Assembly (NCBI GenBank): GCA_007135795.1
Contig: SLIE01000412.1
Coordinates: forward strand, 1-9,408
DNA length: 9,408 bases
Direction: 5' to 3'
Source of the DNA: Desulfobacterales bacterium
GTDB lineage: Bacteria; Desulfobacterota; Desulfobacteria; Desulfobacterales; Desulfosalsimonadaceae
Made by a program: the position numbers and the translations under genes. This document shows, piece after piece, positions 6,128 through 9,408 of this stretch. The notes below the pieces were generated by a model. It made no database searches, was not told the origin of the DNA, and saw only the letters and a list, made by a program, of their open reading frames with translations. Within the stretch, counting starts at the first letter, position 1, and every line of letters begins with the position of its first letter.

Positions 6128-6502
6128 CTATTTTTTCCAATGGCCATGAATATTACAATATTCTCTTGCCGTAATATCCTTTGCATCGATACAGAAAAAC
6201 GCCTCGGGCGCATCCCCCGGTTTTAAAAACTTCGTGTAGGCCCTGCCGTCTGCAATAACCTCGATCCACTGAATATAATGTTTTTCCTCCATGGGATGGG
6301 GCGCTTCTCCAACCTTTACCATTATGCCACCCTCGACATTTTCAACAACCGGAACATGTTTTTCCTTTGCCGCATCCACTGTATTTTCAACAAGCAAATC
6401 CATGGGTTGACCACAACAGACAAGCTCTCCGTTGCCGCCGTTATATACCTCGACAATGTTACCGCAAACATTACATTTATAAATCTCAAGCTGTTTTGCC
6501 AT
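6128..6502 (-). CDS. dfx: Desulfoferrodoxin (two-iron superoxide reductase)
   Basis: This 124-residue protein reduces superoxide to hydrogen peroxide in the cytoplasm without making O2. The N-terminal desulforedoxin centre has C10, C13, C29 and C30. The catalytic centre II has H49, H69, H75, H119 and C116 (EYCNIHGHW), with E47 and K48 beside the active site. This numbering is the one reported for Desulfoarculus baarsii desulfoferrodoxin. Length is normal and no residue is missing. The ATG at 6502 has AAGGG upstream at 6 bases. A candidate promoter and hairpin lie in the 142-base gap upstream, so it may be transcribed both from the head of the cluster and on its own. The rubredoxin-like gene follows after a 97-base AT-rich gap. 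The peroxide formed would pass to rubrerythrin, encoded two genes upstream. Confidence 0.97.
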   Translation of the reverse strand: MAKQLEIYKCNVCGNIVEVYNGGNGELVCCGQPMDLLVENTVDAAKEKHVPVVENVEGGIMVKVGEAPHPMEEKHYIQWIEVIADGRAYTKFLKPGDAPEAFFCIDAKDITAREYCNIHGHWKK

Positions 6503-6523
6503 ATCGCACCCTTTCGCTTTCGT

Positions 6524-6553
6524 TTATTACGGGAATTTTACTTTCGCTGTCAA
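6524..6553 (-). promoter_or_regulatory. Candidate promoter for desulfoferrodoxin
   Basis: On the - strand a perfect TTGACA (-35, plus-strand 6548-6553) is followed after 18 bases by TAATAA (-10, 6524-6529; only 3 of 6 consensus). The predicted start near 6517 gives a leader of about 15 bases that keeps the AAGGG ribosome binding site. The -35 sits in the hairpin arm GCTGTC/GACAGC (6546-6564). Confidence 0.33.
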
Positions 6554-6564
6554 AGACCGACAGC
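6546..6564 (-). other. Hairpin GCTGTC-N7-GACAGC upstream of desulfoferrodoxin
   Basis: Perfect 6-bp arms at 6546-6551 and 6559-6564 flank a 7-base loop, overlapping the TTGACA box upstream of desulfoferrodoxin. There is no T-run, so it is not an intrinsic terminator. It may be an operator, or a structure in the read-through transcript from the ferritin-like gene. Confidence 0.35.
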
Positions 6565-6644
6565 CTGTCACTATGATAACACCCCGACGATTCTTTCGTA
6601 ACCGCCTCCACATCACCGGGGTTTGCTATCACCAGATATCGGGA

Positions 6645-7124
6645 TTACGCCTTGAGCTTTTTAAGCTCGCTGCTCAAAAGACGTATGTGTCCCATTTCTT
6701 CCTGTATAATTTCGTCCAAACGCTTTTTGCCGTATTTTTCAGGCACCAGTTCCTTCATTCCCAGATATAGAACGATTGAATCCTTTTCCGCGGTAATGGC
6801 CGCCATCAGGATATTTTTCATGCTGGAGGTATCGATCTCTTTTTCAAAAAACACCCGGATGTCCGCCAAGGCTTTAAGATAGGCGATGGCATCCCCCTCG
6901 GGATCAAACACCGTGGATGTCTTTTCCTTTTCCGCCAGATCCTTGCGCATCTGCTCGAAAATTTTTTTATGTGTCAATTCCATATCCGCAAGATTGGTGA
7001 GCATTTGCTTATGATCCGCATCTGACACCTGTTCCGCGGCATTTTTATAAAAATTCATCCCGTTAATTTCAATATCTTCGGCAAGTTCGAAAACATCATC
7101 CGCACTAAAATCATATGCTGCCAT
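6645..7124 (-). CDS. Ferritin-like diiron protein (rubrerythrin-type, no rubredoxin domain)
   Basis: This 159-residue four-helix protein belongs to the rubrerythrin/ferritin-like superfamily. Likely diiron ligands are E19 in LAEDIEINGMNFY, E49-x2-H52 in DMELTHKK, E113 in ITAEKDSIVLY, and E143-x2-H146 in QEEMGHIRLL. These are the expected carboxylates and ExxH pairs. Unlike the rubrerythrin next door it ends after the helical bundle (SSELKKLKA) with no CxxC pairs, so electrons would have to come from a separate rubredoxin, perhaps the rubredoxin-like protein. I chose the ATG at 7124 because GGAGGA lies just upstream and the family-like sequence begins there; the frame stays open to 7163. The role is probably peroxide reduction or iron handling. 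It follows rubrerythrin after 120 bases, with the palindrome AACACT-A-AGTGTT in the gap. Confidence 0.88.
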   Translation of the reverse strand: MAAYDFSADDVFELAEDIEINGMNFYKNAAEQVSDADHKQMLTNLADMELTHKKIFEQMRKDLAEKEKTSTVFDPEGDAIAYLKALADIRVFFEKEIDTSSMKNILMAAITAEKDSIVLYLGMKELVPEKYGKKRLDEIIQEEMGHIRLLSSELKKLKA

Positions 7125-7158
7125 TAAGTCTCCTCCAGCTATTAGAATAAGTGTCAAG

Positions 7159-7171
7159 AACACTAAGTGTT
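7159..7171. promoter_or_regulatory. Small palindrome AACACT-A-AGTGTT upstream of the ferritin-like gene
   Basis: Perfect 6-bp arms flank one central base, about 35 bases upstream of the ferritin-like start. It could be an operator or a small hairpin in the rubrerythrin to ferritin-like intergenic RNA. A TTGACA follows it on the - strand but has no usable -10 before the start codon. Confidence 0.25.
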
Positions 7172-7244
7172 TAGTAGTTTTAACAAAGCCGTCTGATCGC
7201 GACTTTTTTACGAGATTGTCATACTATCCAAAATATAATAGTCG

Positions 7245-7820
7245 TTACCAGTTTTCGCCAAGCAATTCATAAAAAGCCTTGGGGTGCGCACATGCCGGAC
7301 ACATTGGCGGCGCTTTGGTGGTTTCTTCCAGGTATCCGCAGTTCAGGCAACGCCATGTTACATTTTCATCCCGCTCGAAAACCCGGTTATTTTCAATATT
7401 GGCAGCCAGGTCACGATATCGCTTCTCATGCTGTTTTTCCGCGACACTGATCGCTTCGAACACCTTTTCAATCGCTTCAAACCCTTCTGTCCGGGCAACT
7501 TTTGCAAATTCCGGATACATTTCGGAATGTTCATAATGCTCACCATCTGCAGCGGCTTTCAGATTTTCCAGGGTAGTGCCGACAATACCGGCCGGAAATT
7601 CGGCCGTCACACTGACGTCTCCCCCCTCCAGAAATTTAAAGAAACGCTTGGCATGTTCTTTTTCCTGGTTCGCGGTTTCGGTAAAAATTGCGAAAATCTG
7701 TTCGTATCCTTCTTTCTTGGCAGCGCTTGCGAAATAGGTGTAGCGGTTTCTTGCCTGCGATTCACCGGCAAACGCCGTCAATAAGTTTTTTTCCGTTTTA
7801 GTACCTTTTACACTTGCCAT
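7245..7820 (-). CDS. rbr: Rubrerythrin
   Basis: This 191-residue protein has the same length as Desulfovibrio vulgaris rubrerythrin and many identical stretches from memory (LTAFAGESQARNRY, HAKRFFKFLEGGD, CPACAHPKA). It reduces hydrogen peroxide to water using electrons passed through its rubredoxin domain. The N-terminal four-helix diiron domain has E20, E53-x2-H56, E94, E97 and E128-x2-H131. The C-terminal rubredoxin domain has C158, C161, C174 and C177, and the protein ends LLGENW. No ligand is missing. The ATG at 7820 has GGAGG upstream. It follows the small unknown gene by 61 bases and precedes the ferritin-like gene, near the head of the oxygen-defence cluster, so it is probably among the most strongly expressed members. 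It is cytoplasmic, with no signal peptide. Confidence 0.98.
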   Translation of the reverse strand: MASVKGTKTEKNLLTAFAGESQARNRYTYFASAAKKEGYEQIFAIFTETANQEKEHAKRFFKFLEGGDVSVTAEFPAGIVGTTLENLKAAADGEHYEHSEMYPEFAKVARTEGFEAIEKVFEAISVAEKQHEKRYRDLAANIENNRVFERDENVTWRCLNCGYLEETTKAPPMCPACAHPKAFYELLGENW

Positions 7821-7881
7821 TCATCCTCCAGATCAGCTTAAAAAGTTATCACACCGCCAATACCCGACTGTATGGAATTTA

Positions 7882-8076
7882 TCAGAACCAGTTACCCATT
7901 TTTTCATGTAATGCTTTTTCAGATTCTGCAACTTTCTTTATTTTATAGGCGGCATCACGCATAATACCATACAGGATCCCGCAGCCAATGTCCTCGCGTT
8001 CAAGATCACCCTTGTCCGCCAACTCGAGCAAAGTATTGGCCAATTGCAGTGTAGTTTTAATATTTTCATTCGACAA
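7882..8076 (-). CDS. Small uncharacterised helical protein at the head of the cluster
   Basis: I do not recognise this protein. The frame runs from a stop just above 8106 to the TGA at 7882-7884 and contains no ATG in its first half. Possible starts are TTG codons at 8106 (74 residues), 8082 and 8076. I favour 8076 because the product then begins MSNENIKTTLQLANTLLELA, a natural-looking N terminus, and gives 64 residues. No strong ribosome binding site supports any choice. The sequence looks like two or three amphipathic helices, mostly charged, with one cysteine in DIGCGILYG, and it ends EKMGNWF. It has no metal motif or membrane segment. It sits 61 bases before rubrerythrin in the same orientation and appears to be the first gene after the candidate promoter, so it is probably co-transcribed with the oxygen-defence genes. 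A spurious frame or a sequence error near the start cannot be excluded. Confidence 0.6.
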   Translation of the reverse strand: MSNENIKTTLQLANTLLELADKGDLEREDIGCGILYGIMRDAAYKIKKVAESEKALHEKMGNWF

Positions 8077-8141
8077 TTTCAATAGTTTCGTCCGAAATCC
8101 ATACAATTAATAACATAATCAGCCATTTTGTTTTTTCTACC

Positions 8142-8188
8142 CCACCATCGACAATACTTTGTAGATTTTTCCACCGACTTGACAATAC
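8142..8188. repeat. Pair of imperfect direct repeats in the cluster leader
   Basis: CCACCATCGACAATAC (8142-8157) and CCACCGACTTGACAATAC (8171-8188) share CCACC and GACAATAC, and their CCACC starts are 29 bases apart. They lie downstream of the candidate transcription start of the - strand cluster. On the - strand each contains TTGTC, so they might also be weak -35 elements. Two copies on about the same helix face separation suggest a regulator site, but the repeat is short. Confidence 0.3.
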
Positions 8189-8194
8189 CACTTC

Positions 8195-8223
8195 ATATTA
8201 TGCACTTTCAAGATGCATGCCAA
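8195..8223 (-). promoter_or_regulatory. Candidate promoter of the oxygen-defence cluster
   Basis: On the - strand TTGGCA (8218-8223; 5 of 6 consensus) and TAATAT (8195-8200; 4 of 6) are separated by exactly 17 bases. Transcription would start near 8188 and leave a leader of about 80-110 bases before the first gene. The -35 box lies inside the inverted repeat at 8218-8238. Other, weaker promoter-like pairs occur closer to the gene. Confidence 0.4.
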
Positions 8224-8238
8224 TTAACAATATTGGCA
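8218..8238. promoter_or_regulatory. Inverted repeat TGCCAAT-N7-ATTGGCA overlapping the -35 box
   Basis: Two perfect 7-base arms are separated by TAACAAT, giving a 21-bp dyad. It overlaps the candidate -35 element of the - strand cluster, as expected for a dimeric repressor or a close-bound activator. It matches neither the PerR/Fur nor the Rex consensus that I know. Confidence 0.4.
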
Positions 8239-8432
8239 GAAATACCCACCCTCTACTCATCGAATTAATCAGTTTTAATAAGGTCGGATAAAAGGCCGTC
8301 AAGTATTATGGACTCACGGTTATCTCAATAATTTAGAGTGGTGGCAGGCTTTTGCAGGTTGGCCTTTGGATCTCCCAGCCCAAGCAACCATTCTCCCCGA
8401 GTTTTCATTTTTTTTAATACAGCTTATGACGT

Positions 8433-8461
8433 TTGACGGAAAAAAAATTACAATGTATCAG
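8433..8461 (+). promoter_or_regulatory. Candidate sfsA promoter
   Basis: TTGACG (8433-8438; 5 of 6 consensus) and TATCAG (8456-8461; 4 of 6) are separated by 17 A-rich bases. Transcription would start near 8468, leaving about 65 bases before the ATG at 8533. This excludes the GTG at 8467 as a start if the promoter is used. Confidence 0.4.
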
Positions 8462-8532
8462 TTTACGTGGTACAGGTATGTATCATCAAACCCCCTTACT
8501 TTTCTACTTCAACCAATTACAAAAGAGCGTTC

Positions 8533-9267
8533 ATGACAAGTTCGTTTAAAATCCGATCCAATATTGCTGACATTAACTGGCCCGCACTTATCAAGGGCAC
8601 CCTTGTGAGACGGTATAAAAGATTTCTCGCAGAGATCGAACTTGAAACCGGTCTCCGCATTATCGCACATTGTCCCAATTCCGGAAGAATGACCGGCTGC
8701 AATCGTCCCGGGCAAAGGGTCTATGTGTCACAACAGGACTCTCCAAAGAGAAAACTCAAATACACATGGGAACTCATTGAGATGCCCGATTCTCTGGTGG
8801 GGGTAAACACATTGGTTCCTAACCGTCTGGTTCACCACGCAATCAAAGCGGGAATAATAGATGAACTGAAGGGATATGAAACAGTCAAACAAGAAGTACG
8901 CGTGGGAAACCACACGCGGCTTGATCTGATGTTAAGCGATCGTTTCGGAAAAGAGTGTTATGTTGAGATCAAAAATTCAACGCTGGTGGAAAACGGTGTC
9001 GCATATTTCCCCGATGCCGTTACATCACGAGGCAAGAATCACTTGGTGGAACTGCAAAAACTTGCGGCGGTCGGACACCGGTCCGTGATGTTCTTTCTGG
9101 TACAACGGATGGATGGGAGGCTTTTTAAACCTGCGGATCATATTGATACGGCTTATGGGCGGGAACTTCGATCTGCAGCGGCAAACGGGGTGGAAATAAT
9201 GGTATACGATGTGTTCATGGATTTAAATACCATCGGCATCCGAAACAAGCTGAAATACGAACTTTAA
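8533..9267 (+). CDS. sfsA: SfsA family DNA-binding/nuclease-fold protein
   Basis: This 244-residue protein matches SfsA of E. coli, named sugar fermentation stimulation protein A, along most of its length. An N-terminal OB-like part has GTLVRRYKRFLAE (22-34) and HCPNSGRMTGC (46-56). PKRKLKYTWEL follows (71-81), then VNTLVPNRLV (91-100). The C-terminal PD-(D/E)XK nuclease-like core has RLDLML (D131) and CYVEIKN (E145, K147), followed by the family signature YFPDAVTSRGKNHLVEL. Its molecular role is still unclear in the family; DNA binding has been reported for E. coli SfsA and the fold suggests nuclease ancestry. I chose the ATG at 8533 because the family starts near there and length is then normal; upstream AAGAG is a weak ribosome binding site. 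It diverges from the oxygen-defence cluster and has no evident functional link to it. Confidence 0.95.
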   Translation: MTSSFKIRSNIADINWPALIKGTLVRRYKRFLAEIELETGLRIIAHCPNSGRMTGCNRPGQRVYVSQQDSPKRKLKYTWELIEMPDSLVGVNTLVPNRLVHHAIKAGIIDELKGYETVKQEVRVGNHTRLDLMLSDRFGKECYVEIKNSTLVENGVAYFPDAVTSRGKNHLVELQKLAAVGHRSVMFFLVQRMDGRLFKPADHIDTAYGRELRSAAANGVEIMVYDVFMDLNTIGIRNKLKYEL

Positions 9268-9292
9268 CAGAAGGCCAATTTCAACGGTGCGG

Positions 9293-9398
9293 TGCCGGGT
9301 ATTGCCCGGGCAGCTACACGAGATCGCTTATATCTCTATGGCTTGCCCGGACGCAGGCTAATTTGGAAGCGCCCTGTGATAAACGGCAGGGCCACAGG
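9293..9398 (+). other. Run of short inverted repeats downstream of sfsA (possible structured RNA)
   Basis: Four hairpins follow one another after the sfsA stop. TGCCGGG/CCCGGGCA with one bulge spans 9293-9312. GAGAT/ATCTC spans 9320-9336. GCTTGC/GCAGGC with one G-U pair spans 9341-9358. GCCCTG/CAGGGC spans 9371-9392, with the alternative pairing CCTGTG/CACAGG at 9373-9398. None has a T-run, so the first is at best a weak terminator. I recognise no tRNA, tmRNA, SRP RNA, RNase P RNA or riboswitch core. The region may be a structured RNA or a repeat cut by the window edge. Confidence 0.3.
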
Positions 9399-9408
9399 TC
9401 GCTAATCT

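Larger units (their letters stand above)
8107..8532. other. Divergent intergenic region with regulatory signals, no gene seen
   Basis: This stretch separates the small first gene of the - strand cluster from sfsA. It is AT-rich on the cluster side and holds a candidate - strand promoter, an inverted repeat, a pair of direct repeats, and a candidate + strand promoter for sfsA. A frame on the + strand extends sfsA upstream to a GTG at 8467, but it does not resemble the family. In 8285-8420 I see no convincing gene, terminator or known RNA. Confidence 0.6.

Noticed and set aside
6031..6213. Upstream extension of the rubredoxin-like frame
   Set aside because: It overlaps the 3' end of desulfoferrodoxin, and the homologous part begins only at the ATG at 6030 with its own ribosome binding site.
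7284..7784. 166-residue open frame on the + strand
   Set aside because: It lies antisense to rubrerythrin, whose frame is certain. It is a by-product of the rubrerythrin coding bias.
9268..9408. tRNA, tmRNA or known riboswitch in the final bases
   Set aside because: No T-arm GGTTCGA-type sequence, cloverleaf, or cobalamin/TPP core could be found by eye. Only unassigned hairpins remain.

Overview
The window most likely comes from an anaerobic sulfate-reducing bacterium of the Desulfobacterota (Desulfobacterales-like). This is inferred from gene content: a single-cluster ferredoxin with the Desulfovibrio gigas cysteine pattern, a two-centre desulfoferrodoxin, a 191-residue rubrerythrin, a flavodiiron rubredoxin:oxygen oxidoreductase and a rubredoxin, all together. 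No taxonomic search was possible.

Layout. On the + strand, 2-1630 is the 3' part of a sucrose-phosphate-synthase-type glycosyltransferase with a C-terminal HAD domain; its 5' end lies outside the window. A palindromic, MITE-like repeat (about 1660-1819) separates it from a convergent gene set on the - strand. Read in the direction of transcription from about 8190 down to 1826, that set is: a small uncharacterised protein, rubrerythrin, a ferritin-like protein without a rubredoxin domain, desulfoferrodoxin, a cysteine-rich rubredoxin-like protein, flavodoxin, rubredoxin, flavodiiron oxygen reductase, ferredoxin, a HEAT-repeat-like protein, and a fusion of an iron-sulfur flavoprotein domain with an ArsC/low-molecular-weight-phosphatase domain. 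Divergent from this, on the + strand, is sfsA (8533-9267), followed by about 140 bases rich in inverted repeats.

How the genes work together. The central - strand genes form a nearly complete oxygen and reactive-oxygen defence module. Desulfoferrodoxin reduces superoxide to peroxide, rubrerythrin (and perhaps the ferritin-like protein) removes peroxide, and the flavodiiron protein reduces O2 to water. Rubredoxin, the rubredoxin-like protein, flavodoxin and ferredoxin are candidate electron carriers. Metal- and FMN-binding residues are intact in all of these.

Intergenic regions inside the module are not bare. They hold a terminator-like hairpin between rubredoxin and the oxygen reductase, a perfect 24-bp palindrome between flavodoxin and rubredoxin, a hairpin with a TTGACA box upstream of desulfoferrodoxin, and an inverted repeat overlapping a candidate promoter at the head. 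This suggests several transcript ends or starts within one cluster. The HEAT-like gene and the fusion gene lie further downstream with larger gaps and may be transcribed separately.

The items least explained by standard annotation are the ArsC-flavoprotein fusion, the small first gene with no ATG start, the HEAT-like gene, the extra cysteines of the rubredoxin-like protein, and the palindromic repeat. I saw no rRNA, tRNA, CRISPR array or transposase gene.
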